DNA of 64,000 nt, taken from Willaertia magna. Its lineage: Eukaryota > Heterolobosea > Eutetramitea > Acrasida > Naegleriidae. The notes beneath the pieces were generated by a model. It was not told the origin of the DNA. It saw only the letters and a list, made by a program, of their open reading frames with translations, and searched no databases. This document shows positions 53,158 through 63,273 of the stretch, one piece after another (the first letter of the stretch is position 1; each line of letters starts with the position of its first letter). The translations under genes and the position numbers were made by a program. The stretch is taken from the NCBI GenBank assembly GCA_902984215.1, contig CADWAF010004819.1, positions 1-64,000 of the forward strand, written 5' to 3'.

Positions 53158-53802
53158 TTACAGCTTGAGTTTAAAGAAGGTTTGTTGTGGATTTTGTTTT
53201 TTAAATTTCATTTCATCAAATAGGTTGTGACTAAATCTTACATTATAATTGTTCTTCTTATTGTTTTTCTTTTTAATTTTGTTATTAGATTTAAAGTCAA
53301 CAAATTCTACCTGCGTTGGGCTAGAATTATTTGAACTGCAGCTACTTTGCACACTTCCCCTTCGTCTTTTTCTATTAACTTCTTGAGGTTGTTGGGGGAC
53401 AGGAGGTGTGAGATGAGCTGTTTGGTTATTAGATATGAGACCACTGCAATTTATACACAACATTGGAGGTGAAGAAAGTGCCTCTTGTTGAGGTTCAAAG
53501 AATCCGTTATGAAAGTAAAAAGCGTCATTACACTCTGTATGAGTGAAATAATTATCTACATAGTTATTTACAATTGGGGTAGGAGTTGGATTAAATAACA
53601 ATTCAATATTTTCTCTATTTACATGGTTACTATTTGCTTTTGTCTCTCCAGAACTATTATTAATGTTGGTGGCTTTTGTTGACCAAGTCAAACCTAAGTC
53701 TGAGGTTACATCTTTCAAGGCATCGTCTATTAAGTCATACAATGCACGAATCTCTTTAGGGTTCATTTGACTTGTGTTTTCACTAAAGGCAAAACTGGAC
53801 AT
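53158..53802 (-). CDS. Low-complexity protein of unknown function
   Basis: I start this at 53802 (MSSFAFSENTS), where the leader is A+T-rich; a longer frame to 53880 is possible. The 214-aa product has a short helical N-terminus (PKEIRALYDLIDDALKDV), a middle Asn/Pro-rich segment with ICLNCSG-like cysteines (CINCSG) and basic clusters RKRRR and KNNKKNN that could be nuclear signals. No family is recognised. It is probably a nuclear or regulatory protein but this is a guess. Confidence 0.6.
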   Translation of the reverse strand: MSSFAFSENTSQMNPKEIRALYDLIDDALKDVTSDLGLTWSTKATNINNSSGETKANSNHVNRENIELLFNPTPTPIVNNYVDNYFTHTECNDAFYFHNGFFEPQQEALSSPPMLCINCSGLISNNQTAHLTPPVPQQPQEVNRKRRRGSVQSSCSSNNSSPTQVEFVDFKSNNKIKKKNNKKNNYNVRFSHNLFDEMKFKKQNPQQTFFKLKL

Positions 53803-54245
53803 TGGTATTATTTCGTTTTTTAACTCGTTTTTTCTTGTGAGTTTAGATTTAACAACAAACAAACTTATCTTAAAAAACACCGCCTGACACGAAAAGAAAA
53901 TTACATATAAGTGTCACATTATAAGGGCAGGATAGATGGATTCTTTTCTTGCAGTTCACAAAGCGAATCACGGTATTGCATTGTTGAAGTCATTACTCCA
54001 CAAGATTTGCAAATTGCTCGTGTTAAAGTAAACCCTCCAATAATTCCGCAAATTGGTTACTGTATCAACAACATCCACAGCACGTTAACTACTAATTTGT
54101 CAGAGAATCAATTTTAGTAGTATTTAAAATGGAAATATAAACCAATTGGAATTTTTACTGAATGACTAATAAAGTGGTGTATTTGCTTGTAGTCAAGTCA
54201 ATTAGCGAACAGTAAACTTTTTAATGCATGTTTAATTGTTTAAAA
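53803..54245. other. Intergenic region with an unconvincing small open frame
   Basis: This 443-bp spacer lies between minus-strand genes. A 68-codon plus-strand frame (53911-54117) begins with GTG, not ATG, and has no recognisable domain. I see no RNA gene or repeat here. Confidence 0.4.
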
Positions 54246-55352
54246 TTATTTATTGAGTCCATAAGTTAAACTTAAAATTAATTGTATAAATAATATAATT
54301 AAAGGATTCCAAACTACAAAATAACGAGTTAAATCCAACACAGAAATATAAAATTCTGAATCACTATTCCATGGGAAATTCTTTTGTAATAAATCTAATT
54401 CTTTTGGATTAGCAATTTCTTTACAAATTGGACATGTTTGTTTCTTTCCAACAATGAACCAACCTCTAATACAAAATTCATGAAATTTATGTCCACATGT
54501 CAAAACTTTTGTTTCTTGAATTGTTTTTCTCTTCTTTTTAGAAGAAGTATTATTTGAAACATCTCCTTCATCAATAATGCTTCTATTAAATAAAGGTTGT
54601 TTATCTGTTGTACTAATTTCTCCTTCTTCATTATTGTCATTTGAATAAATATTACTTTCAGGATCAATCTCTAATTTTGATTCATATTTTAATTCTTGAT
54701 TACAAATACCACATATTCTATTTAATTGTGAAGGAGATAAATAAAATTTATTTCTATCAGCTTCTAAAGTACTTGAAATTGCTTCTGTACATAAATCACC
54801 ACAATCTCTAACTAAAACACCAAAATAAAGACCATAAAATATTAAGATATCAGGTGATGGAAATAAGAATTTAAATATTTCTAAATCAAATAAAAGTTTA
54901 GAAATTATTATTGTATATAACCCAAAAAATAATTCTAAACAAAATAGACAAGTTCCAGCTATTGTAATAAAATGTGATAATTTATGAACTGAATAAAACC
55001 AAACATAAACTTTTTTAGGTGTATTTGGTGAAAGTGCTTTTCTTAAAGATAAATATCCTATATAACAAGTAACAATTGAATAAATAGTCCAAATAATTAA
55101 CATTCTTTTATAATTTAATAATCCTCCAACAAATATTATAAATAAGGCTGGGAAAAGCCACATTAAAGTAAATGAAGTCATTAAATAAGATTTTCTATGA
55201 TATTTTTTCCATAATTGTACAACACATTGAAGTATAATAATTAAAATTATAATAAAAAGAAAAAATCCGGAAGGTATTACAGGTGGAGTATTAATTTGAT
55301 TGTCTAAAGTTGGTGGTCCTTCTAATGGCACAGTTGTTGGGTCTTGATTCAT
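54246..55352 (-). CDS. RNF121/RNF175-type RING membrane ubiquitin ligase
   Basis: This 368-aa protein has about six membrane segments and a C-terminal RING-like finger in which CGICNQEL and CGHKFHEFCIRGWFIVGKKQ with TCPICKE match the RNF121/RNF175 family. A Ser/Asp-rich insert lies between the first Cys pair and the rest of the finger. RNF121 is an ER/Golgi ubiquitin ligase involved in quality control and transport of membrane proteins. The block YGLYFGVLVRDCGDLC is also family-specific. The gene is intronless and divergent from the ureohydrolase gene. Confidence 0.9.
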   Translation of the reverse strand: MNQDPTTVPLEGPPTLDNQINTPPVIPSGFFLFIIILIIILQCVVQLWKKYHRKSYLMTSFTLMWLFPALFIIFVGGLLNYKRMLIIWTIYSIVTCYIGYLSLRKALSPNTPKKVYVWFYSVHKLSHFITIAGTCLFCLELFFGLYTIIISKLLFDLEIFKFLFPSPDILIFYGLYFGVLVRDCGDLCTEAISSTLEADRNKFYLSPSQLNRICGICNQELKYESKLEIDPESNIYSNDNNEEGEISTTDKQPLFNRSIIDEGDVSNNTSSKKKRKTIQETKVLTCGHKFHEFCIRGWFIVGKKQTCPICKEIANPKELDLLQKNFPWNSDSEFYISVLDLTRYFVVWNPLIILFIQLILSLTYGLNK

Positions 55353-55512
55353 TTTTTTTTCTAATAATAATAGAACGCCTATATTGTAATTGAAATTGCT
55401 TCTTCTCTTCTTCTTTCTACATTAATTAGAGCCATTTGTTTCCGATAGCATTGTCAGTTTTAATCTTTTTTAAAGTTTAACTTAACTCGATGCTGATTAA
55501 AATTATGAAAAA

Positions 55513-56583
55513 ATGACATTAAAATTAAATGCATTAAATTTTGAAGAACATTTAAGCCAAGTATTAAAATCAAGTGATGATGTTAGAATAGGTGAAATAA
55601 TTTATAACTATCCAATATTGGATCATTTAAATGATAATAACAAGGAAGAATTAATAAAAGAATTTAAAAATCAATTTAACAATTTAGATCAACACACTAT
55701 TGATATTGCAATCATTGGATTTCCTTTTGATGAAGGATGTAAGAGAAATGGTGGAAGAATAGGAGCAAAAGAAGGTCCTAAAAGTTTTAGGAAATTAAGA
55801 AAAAGAGCTGGAACAATTTTTAATGCAGAATATTCTATTGATTGTTCCGATTTAGTTATTGTAGATTTAGGAGATGTAACAGTACCTAGTAATACTTTAG
55901 AAGATGCTCATAAAGCTTTAGAAGAGGCTGTTTTCCTTGCATATAATGAATTTCACGCCAATGTTGTTTTTGTAATAGGAGGAGGTAATGATGAATCATA
56001 TCCTAACGCAATGGGCTTACTTAGAACGGTAAAGGATTATTCTACTGTTGGTGTTGTAAATATTGATGCCCATCTTGATGTGAGGGATAAGAAGGATGGT
56101 TTACATCATTCAGGTTCACCTTTCCGAAGACTTTTACAAACAGAAGGATTTGAAAGTAAACATTTTGTTGAATTCGCAGCTCAAGGTACACAATGTTCAT
56201 TAGATCATGTAAATTTTGTAGAAAAAGAACATAATGGAAAGATTTATTGGCTTTCAAAAGAAATTCAAACACAAGGTTGTTTAAAAACATTTAAGGAATT
56301 ACTTTTTGAAAAGGAATTTTCTAAAACAAATTATATCTTTACTAGTTTTGATTTAGATTCAATTAATTTAAGTTATGTCTTGGGTGTATCATGTCCTTCA
56401 GCCTTAGGTTTAACAGCTCAAGATGCTTTTGATATTTGTTTTGAATCTGGAAAGTGTGAAAGAGTGAAACTATTTGATTTATCAGAATATAATCCAATCG
56501 TAGAAGAATATAATACTGGTAAAGTAGTTTCTGGTATGTTTGTACATTTCTGTATGGGTTATGCTTTACGAAAGAATAAATAA
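55513..56583 (+). CDS. Ureohydrolase (formimidoylglutamase/agmatinase-like)
   Basis: This 356-aa protein belongs to the arginase/agmatinase/formimidoylglutamase superfamily of binuclear Mn enzymes. NIDAHLDVR and SFDLDSIN supply the expected metal-binding Asp/His residues, and GFPFDEGCKRNGGRIGAKEG is the family N-terminal block. The usual His of the GGGHD motif is Asn here (VIGGGNDESYPN), which occurs in some relatives. GLHHSGSPFRR resembles the substrate-binding loop of formimidoylglutamase, the last enzyme of histidine breakdown to glutamate. Agmatinase or guanidinobutyrase cannot be excluded. The gene is intronless. Confidence 0.82.
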   Translation: MTLKLNALNFEEHLSQVLKSSDDVRIGEIIYNYPILDHLNDNNKEELIKEFKNQFNNLDQHTIDIAIIGFPFDEGCKRNGGRIGAKEGPKSFRKLRKRAGTIFNAEYSIDCSDLVIVDLGDVTVPSNTLEDAHKALEEAVFLAYNEFHANVVFVIGGGNDESYPNAMGLLRTVKDYSTVGVVNIDAHLDVRDKKDGLHHSGSPFRRLLQTEGFESKHFVEFAAQGTQCSLDHVNFVEKEHNGKIYWLSKEIQTQGCLKTFKELLFEKEFSKTNYIFTSFDLDSINLSYVLGVSCPSALGLTAQDAFDICFESGKCERVKLFDLSEYNPIVEEYNTGKVVSGMFVHFCMGYALRKNK

Positions 56584-56671
56584 GAAGACGAAACAATTCA
56601 TTAGTTTAATTGACAATTAAAATTTCAGAATTAAATTCAAAGAAATTACAAAGAACTCCTGGAAGAAAAAA

Positions 56672-57461
56672 ATGAGCGTTTTTAAATCTGGTTGGTAGCG
56701 TTTTTTCATAATTTTCAAAGTAATCAATTAACTTGGATTTAATAAATAAATAGGTTCTTGGATTGGTAGTTATAATATTAATGAAAAACAAAGTCATTTA
56801 ACTCTAGTTCTTAATTTTAACAATGGTAAAATTCAAGGAAATGGTACTTGTGACACTCTTGGGTATGTTGGTGTCACAGGAAGGTTTACTAATAGTTCAC
56901 CTTATGAAACTGAACTATTAATTGAATCATTTAAATTTTCTACAACATTAGAATTTAAAGGATATAGAGAATCTCAATTTAAAGGTGTTTTTGGAACTTG
57001 GAAAGCGAAAAAGGATGGAAATACCACAATAAATTTGACTGGTGGAAATTTTTCAATTAAACCTGATGCTAATAATGATGGAAAACAAACAGATGATTGG
57101 TGTATGTTAATTATTATTTAATCTTATTTAATTATTAATTTAATTAGCAAAGGATTATGCAAAGTTAAAAAAGAAAAAGGCATTAACAGAAATGGGATTT
57201 GAAGAATCACTTGTTGAAAAAGCAATTGAAAAATGTTTAACTCAAGAAGAAGCATTAGAATGGCTAATGAATCATGTAGAAGATAATAACAATAACGAAA
57301 CACAAACAACTAGATCTACAAATAATAATAACGATGATTCAAAATTAAAAGAAGAAGATATTCAACAATTAATGGATCTTGGAGTGGATAGAGATCAAGT
57401 AATTGAAGCATTAAAATGTTGTAATTATAATGTAGAACTAGCAGCTAACATGTTATTCTAA
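56672..57461 (+). CDS. Protein with two UBA domains
   Basis: Three exons (56672-56690, 56754-57101, 57148-57461) give about 226 aa. The first exon encodes only MSVFKS plus one base and is followed by an atypical GTTGGT donor, so this end is less certain; the second intron is standard. The N-terminal half (SWIGSYNINEKQSHLTLVL, GRFTNSSPYETELL) is beta-rich and unknown. The C-terminal half carries two ubiquitin-associated domains: LTEMGFEESLVEKAIEKC and QQLMDLGVDRDQVIEALKCC. The protein probably binds ubiquitin chains. It lies upstream of an E2 enzyme gene. Confidence 0.72.
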
Positions 57462-57532
57462 ATCCAAATATAGAATTACATAAAAATACACACGCATTAT
57501 TACAATTTGTAAAGTTTTTAAAATAAAAAAAA

Positions 57533-58033
57533 ATGGCCAGCACTAAAAGATTATTAAAAGAATATAATGAAGTACAAAAAGCAAAACATCAAGAGAATCA
57601 ACAACATGATATAATACTACAACCCGATGAAAATAATATTTATCTATGGTATGCTAAATGTTTAGGACCTAAAGATACATCTTATCAAGGAGGAATATTT
57701 GAATTAAAAATCCAAGTGCCAACAAACTATCCAATCAGTGCACCAAAAATAGAGTTTTTAACAAAAATCTTTCATCCAAATGTACATTTTGAAACTGGAG
57801 AGATATGTATGGATATTTTAAAAGATAAATGGAGTCCTGTTTGGACTTTATTAACAATTTGTAGAGCAATTGTTTCAATGCTTTCAAATCCACATGAAGG
57901 ATCTGGAAGTCCATTAAATTGTGATGCAGGTAATTTATTAAGATATGGAGATGATAGAGGTTTTAATTCAATGGCTAAAATGTATACTAAACTTTATGCT
58001 TTAGAACAAAATCTTAAACATAATTATAATTAA
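57533..58033 (+). CDS. PEX4: Peroxisomal ubiquitin-conjugating enzyme E2 (PEX4-like)
   Basis: This 166-aa E2 enzyme has the HPN motif in KIFHPNVHFETGEICMDILK, where Cys is the active site. It agrees closely with plant PEX4/UBC21, including LNCDAGNLLRYGDDRGFNSM and the YTKL end. PEX4 ubiquitinates the PEX5 import receptor on peroxisomes so that it can be recycled. The gene is intronless. Its stop lies 8 bp from that of the converging APC13-like gene. No other peroxin is seen in the window. Confidence 0.88.
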   Translation: MASTKRLLKEYNEVQKAKHQENQQHDIILQPDENNIYLWYAKCLGPKDTSYQGGIFELKIQVPTNYPISAPKIEFLTKIFHPNVHFETGEICMDILKDKWSPVWTLLTICRAIVSMLSNPHEGSGSPLNCDAGNLLRYGDDRGFNSMAKMYTKLYALEQNLKHNYN

Positions 58034-58041
58034 TCAATAAG

Positions 58042-58359
58042 TTATTGTTCTTCTTCTTCTTGAATAAATATTTGTAAATTTAAATCATTCCATTCTTCTT
58101 GTCTTTGAGAATTACCATTTCCGAAAGGAATTGAATGATTTTGTAAAACTGAATTATCAACAAGTGAATGATTATTTGTTAAAAAGTGATTTTCTTCTAT
58201 TGTTGTTGGATTATTTATTATTTGATTATTTGTTGATTTTATTTGATTATTTACAGGTACAATAATATCATCATTAGGTAATGTATCATTTTGCCATTCC
58301 ATATCAACAATATCAATTAATTTTCTCTTTTGAAAAACTGCATGAAAATTACTATCCAT
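58042..58359 (-). CDS. APC13: Anaphase-promoting complex subunit 13-like
   Basis: This small protein of 105 aa begins MDSNFHAVFQKRKLIDIVDM, continues WQNDTLPNDDIIVPV and ends EEWNDLNLQIFIQEEEEQ. This pattern of Asp/Trp, D-x-LP-x-DDI-x-VP and a C-terminal W-x-DL-x-LQ block matches APC13, a small stabilising subunit of the anaphase-promoting complex. The middle is a longer Asn/Ile-rich insert than in animals (about 74 aa). The match is short but specific. The stop is 8 bp from that of PEX4. Confidence 0.75.
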   Translation of the reverse strand: MDSNFHAVFQKRKLIDIVDMEWQNDTLPNDDIIVPVNNQIKSTNNQIINNPTTIEENHFLTNNHSLVDNSVLQNHSIPFGNGNSQRQEEWNDLNLQIFIQEEEEQ

Positions 58360-58418
58360 TTTTTAATTTTTTTAAACATTAAATTTTGGAGGGAAAATAA
58401 ACTTTACAATGTTATAAA

Positions 58419-59171
58419 TTAAACCAAATTACTTCTTGGAGCAATTTTAAAATTTAATTCCTTTCTTACCTCTTCTAAAGGTTTATCTAAATAATACTTT
58501 TCAAAATAAACACCCATCAAGAATTTACATTGCGTTCCACATTCAATAGCCCATGGAACAAAAACTGTAGCCAATTCTTTTTGTTGTTCAAAAGTTAAAG
58601 TAAATAAAGGTGCTCCAGTTCCACTTAAGAAAGTCATTGGTAATCTTGTTTGGAAGAATTCAATCCATTTAACAATTATTTCAGCATAAACACTTGGTGG
58701 TAGATCTGCTAATACATGAAAATAATCATGTGTTTGTCTATATCTCATCATTATATAAGCTAATTCTTCATCATCTACAAATCTAACAGGTGGTCTTTCA
58801 CTTGGTTTAAATGCATTAGTTGTCATAAATTTATAATATGCTCCACCAAATGTGTCAGGAGGTAAGGTTGATAAATATTCCCAAAATTTAGGATTTGTTT
58901 TTTCCGATATATCAGGTCTTTCTTTTAATATTTCGTTACCTTGTTTTGTTAAAATCATTTGACTTTTAACCCATTGAAGTGAAGGTGTTCCAGTTGTTTC
59001 ACCTAATGCACCAACCATATCTGTTCGCAATGGGTTTATTAAAGATATTGCACTAGCTCCGGCTGTGATTAATGCTTTTTGAAAAATAGTAGTTGGATAG
59101 TGAGAGGTATATAATTTATTGGTTGATGGTGAAAGAACAATATCGGCCAAGCCTTTAAGAATTCTACTCAT
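58419..59171 (-). CDS. COQ4: Ubiquinone biosynthesis protein COQ4
   Basis: COQ4 is a mitochondrial protein that organises the coenzyme Q synthesis complex. The 250-aa intronless protein carries the zinc-binding motif HDYFHVLAD, with RYRQTHDYFHVL matching the family HDxxH signature, and the terminal block EVRKELNFKIAPR. The N-terminus begins MSRILKGLADIVLSPS and lacks a long obvious presequence, though it could be targeted by a short one. The length fits COQ4 (about 250-335 aa). It lies 59 bp from APC13 on the same strand. Confidence 0.93.
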   Translation of the reverse strand: MSRILKGLADIVLSPSTNKLYTSHYPTTIFQKALITAGASAISLINPLRTDMVGALGETTGTPSLQWVKSQMILTKQGNEILKERPDISEKTNPKFWEYLSTLPPDTFGGAYYKFMTTNAFKPSERPPVRFVDDEELAYIMMRYRQTHDYFHVLADLPPSVYAEIIVKWIEFFQTRLPMTFLSGTGAPLFTLTFEQQKELATVFVPWAIECGTQCKFLMGVYFEKYYLDKPLEEVRKELNFKIAPRSNLV

Positions 59172-59251
59172 TTTTTCTTTGAATTTATTAATTTGGACAA
59201 TTTTTATTGTCTACAACAATCTTTTAATTATTATTATTACATTATAATTTA

Positions 59252-61620
59252 TTACTCTAATTCTACTTGTGTTGCGAGAACATCATCATTGAATGAGATG
59301 GTTCTTCTTGATTTTTGGTCTTTGAATTTAGTGACATCTTGCTCGATTTCTGTTAGTAATTTTTGTTGTTCATCTGTCAAAATTTTATCACCAACCGCTC
59401 TCTTTACAATATCCAAAATTCTTTGTAAATTTTCGTTTGGTGTCTCTTCATCTAAAATTACATCTAATTGGGTAGTTTCATTTGGGAAATATTTTGTGAT
59501 AGTTTTTGTTAAATCTTCTTCTTTTTCTTCTTCTAATAAGATAGCACTTGAAAAGTATTCTTCTTCAAGGTCTTCTGTACGAGCAAAAGAACCATCAAGT
59601 ATTGAACTACTATCATCTTCTTGAGAAGCATCAGATCCTAATTTTTCTTTCATTCTTTCCTCACGTAAAGAGAAGAAAGAGTCTTCCATAATGGTGGTAA
59701 ATACATTCATTACAATACAAATAAATATTCCAATAAAAATATATAAATAAACTCTAGAACAAATAGCAATAAATACACTATATCCAAATAATTGGTCGAA
59801 AGTATCACGCATGTTATCGGCTTAATAAAAAATAAATTAAGGTAAATAGTAATAAAGGTACTTACCAAAAAGTAAAGAAAATTGAGTAATAAATGATTCC
59901 TGCATATCTTGGTAATATCTAGAAAATTCTCCAAACATCATGGCAGAAAACATACAAAATCCAAAATACAAAGGAAGTGCTGAAATTAAGAAACGAATGA
60001 CTTGTGGTAAACCTTTTGTAAAAGCTTTTGTAAATAAGTAAAAATCTGGGGCAAATTGGAAAAATCTAATTGTACTACACCAAGCAAGCAAAGATCCCAA
60101 ACCAACAAAGAAACCCATGCTATGAATATTACCAGGGAAGAACACTGACAATTGTAAATATATTAAAGTATTAAAAGCTACTTACAAATTAAGAAAAATG
60201 CAACAATGTTTACAACATGTTGTGTGATTGAAAATAAATACCATGGTGAAATAAATTTAGGAAGATCGAATATTCCAATTCTTGCACCTTCTCTTAATTT
60301 TCTTACTACTCTTCTTAAAACAGGACTTTGTCCAACAGGAGAACTCACCTTTTTTTCTAATTTTCTAATTTTTTGGAATAAACGAAATCTGTGCACAACT
60401 GACTTAATATCCAAGAATAGTGCAACAACACTAAATAAACCATTCAAAAGAGCAAACCAAACTACTGGCTTATAAAACTCCATATAAATTGCTCTGTCTG
60501 TTACAGTACACACATCATATTCACGGGTTAAAATTAATGGTAACTGGAATTCAAAATTCAGTAATGACAATGCTCATTAATAACTTACCTTTCCACCTTG
60601 TTTACCTAAATAACTCTTTTTAACTTCAAATTTAATACACTCTGCAAAATTGTTAACAGAATAGTGTGACCAATCCAATCCAATTAAAGAAAATTTAAGT
60701 TCAATTGTGTCTAAGGTATCAAAAAACTCTCTTGTACCTTTTTCTAATCTTTCTTTAAATTTAGTACCAAGTGGTTCATCAGCGGTCAAATAATCTTCTT
60801 CCTCAATTATGGGACCTCTACTAAATTGTTCACTTACAGATGCATTGTGAATGAAATCTCTAGGATTATTAGTATACAATTTGTAAAGTATTTTTGGTGG
60901 CCTCACTAAGTCAGGCCTTTTATTGTCTCTGTCAAATACCCAAATATTTACGTTTTTGCGCGGAAATTCATAAAACTTTAATTGAAATTGTTAATATTAA
61001 AATAAACATAAAACATACAGTTTCTACTGTCTTTTTGATATCGCTTACAACATCTTCATATTCTAAAAGATAACTAGTATAATGGCCAGCTACATTGCTT
61101 TCAATGCTCTCAAAACCTGCAGGTAAAAATGTGTTAGAAAAGGTAGCATCTACTGTTAAGAAAAAGGCTTGGTGTGTTTGCGTAAAAAGTACAATTTCAA
61201 CCGTTATAACTACAAGTAATATAACATGAATAATTAATTTCCATGGAAATCTAAAATTATTTCAATCTAGTTAAATAGTTAATGAGTAAATGATACTAAC
61301 CTTCCATATCGGAGTAATTTATCAATAGGTCCAGTAGCCAAACGAGTTCCGTATTGAGTAGAATATTGTTTGGTTCTCTCTTTCATTTCATTTCTCTTCG
61401 ATTTAAACCAAGATAAAAAGGAAGTATGCTCCTTTTTCTTTTTAACAGATTTATTTGAAGTAGTTTTATTATAATTACTACCATCATCACTATCATCTTT
61501 AGTTTTAGAAATAAAGGTAGATTTCAAAGCATTCATGCTCCCATTATTGTCATTCACTTGGTAATAATGAGTACTCTCCGTTAACTCAATTTCATCTTGA
61601 TCCTGATTGTTGTTTGCCAT
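59252..61620 (-). CDS. Mucolipin-type TRP channel (TRPML-like)
   Basis: Six exons (61620-61301, 61250-61019, 60975-60589, 60543-60186, 60144-59866, 59820-59252) join in frame to about 714 aa. The protein has a cytosolic N-terminus, first span (FPWKLIIHVILLVVITVEIVLF), a large luminal loop, then five more spans. The block GNIHSMGFFVGLGSLLAW and the pore helix ESFITQFSLLF are mucolipin-like, matching the endolysosomal cation channels of animals and amoebae. In the pore the filter reads FADNM, where human mucolipins have NGDDM. The C-terminal tail is acidic, with a stretch rich in Glu/Asp, and has no ER-retention motif that I can see. A polycystin-2 type channel is the main alternative. Confidence 0.82.
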
Positions 61621-61872
61621 TTTTTCATTATAATGAAATAGCCTTGCGTGAATTTTGAGTTGTTACTTGGAACGGAAGGAGATAATTTTCGTTGTAGATA
61701 TTGTTAGGGGTTCATGTTTTTGACAGTAAATTTTTATTGGCTAATGGAGTGAGTTTTATGTGAAATTTTCTTGAACTTGTATTACAAAAAGTGTTACAAA
61801 ATTTTGGTTATTATTAATATTACAAAGGTTTTAAAAAAATATTTGTAATTATAATACTATTATAATTATTAT

Positions 61873-62734
61873 TTACATTAGTAAACAACATGATTCTCTA
61901 GAAGATGAAGATTGAGTTTTAGATCCGTGATGTTTTGAATTTTTCTTTTTCTCAAATATCTGTTTAGCTAAATACATAAATGTTTCCTCTACGTTTGTTT
62001 TATATTTTGCAGATGTTTCATAAACCCTTATCCCAAACTTTTCTCCTGTTAAATATTTTACAAAATTATAAAATTACAATAAAATTACATAAATTTCTTA
62101 AATAAAGGCCCACTTACCTAATTGTTGTAAACTAGATAGAGGCACCCTACGTTCATTCTCTAAATCAATCTTATTACCTACAACTACAATTGGTAAAGTA
62201 GCTCCTAGTTTATATTCTTCTCCTTCTTCAATTGGTAAATCTTTTGCTCTAATAATTTGATCTAAAATTTCATGAATTTCATGAAAAGATTGTTCAGAAG
62301 TTATTGAATAAACTAATAAAAAACCTTCACCGTTTTTTACATAACTATCTCTTAAACTCGTTAGTCTTAATTAATTAACATTGAACAATAATAATTATTT
62401 GTATAAACATTTGTGTCAATAACTTACTCTTCTTGACCTGCTGTATCCAAAATATCCAAAGTTAGAGGTACACCATCCACAGAAACTTCTTTTTTATAGG
62501 AATCCTCTAACGTTGGATCATAACTATTATTCAGTTAATAATTTGAAATCGTGATTTGTAAAAAATAAAAAATAATTTTTTAACAATAATTAAAACATAC
62601 ATTTCCATAAAAACAGATTGTATGAATTGTAAAATTATTGCACTTTTTCCGACACCTCCAGCTCCTAAAACAACTATCTTTTGTTTTGTTTTAGCTTCTA
62701 CTCCAGTGTTGTTTGATCTCTCTTTTCTTGGCAT
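61873..62734 (-). CDS. Ras-family small GTPase
   Basis: Four exons (62734-62601, 62523-62428, 62365-62118, 62045-61873; introns 62-77 nt) give about 216 aa. All G-box motifs are present: [16 protein letters not shown] (effector region), DTAGQEE, GNKID and ETSAK. Residue 12 of Ras corresponds to Ala in GAGGVGKS, a common Ras-subfamily variation. The insert of about 17 residues ([16 protein letters not shown]) before the GNKID box is unusual. The C-terminus, SCCLLM, is a CaaX box predicted to be farnesylated, preceded by a second Cys for possible palmitoylation. It is a membrane-bound switch protein; the subtype (Ras versus Rap) is unclear. Confidence 0.9.
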
Positions 62735-63273
62735 GTTTTTGTTTTGTGTGTTGATATGTAACAGCAGTTAGTTATCCATACAATTTTTTGGTGTGTTCTT
62801 TTTGAACATTTGACAAGAGATGAATATACAAAAGCAAGAATAGAAGTTAGTGAAGCGCAAGATGGAGAACAGACACAATCGTAACATTACATTGTACTAA
62901 TGAAACATTGATGACAAGGTACATTGAAATCAATTTTTTATTAAGTGTGAAGGTAACCTGTGAAATTTTAAAATATTGTACTTTACGCAAAGAGTTACCC
63001 AAGCGAAATGATTAAATAATTGAAACATAATAATGTTGCAAACAAACGCGCCACCAACAATGACAAAACTATAAATTTAGAATTTTCCTAATCGTTGCAT
63101 TAGATAACTACTAAGTTGTCTGCAGTGGCAAACTAATGTAATTCATATTTTATCTTAAGCTCAGTCAAATGCTTTGTTTTTTGTGAAGTGCGTTTTACCC
63201 TCATTTTTTCATTGTAAATAACAGTTGAGCAAATTTTTATTGTTTTTGAAAAAAAAATAAGTCAAAAAGGAAT
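62735..63273. other. Divergent promoter region of the Ras and uS5 genes
   Basis: This is the longest spacer in the window (539 bp). It is A+T-rich with an A-rich leader before the ribosomal protein ATG. Short open frames on the minus strand near 63209-63443 are mostly reverse shadows of uS5. I see no RNA gene, repeat or named element. Confidence 0.45.

Noticed and set aside
53911..54117. 68-codon plus-strand frame and a possible 44-nt intron (GTGTCA...TTGCAG)
   Set aside because: It starts with GTG, has no upstream ATG exon, and shows no known domain; an internal ATG frame of 31 codons is no better.
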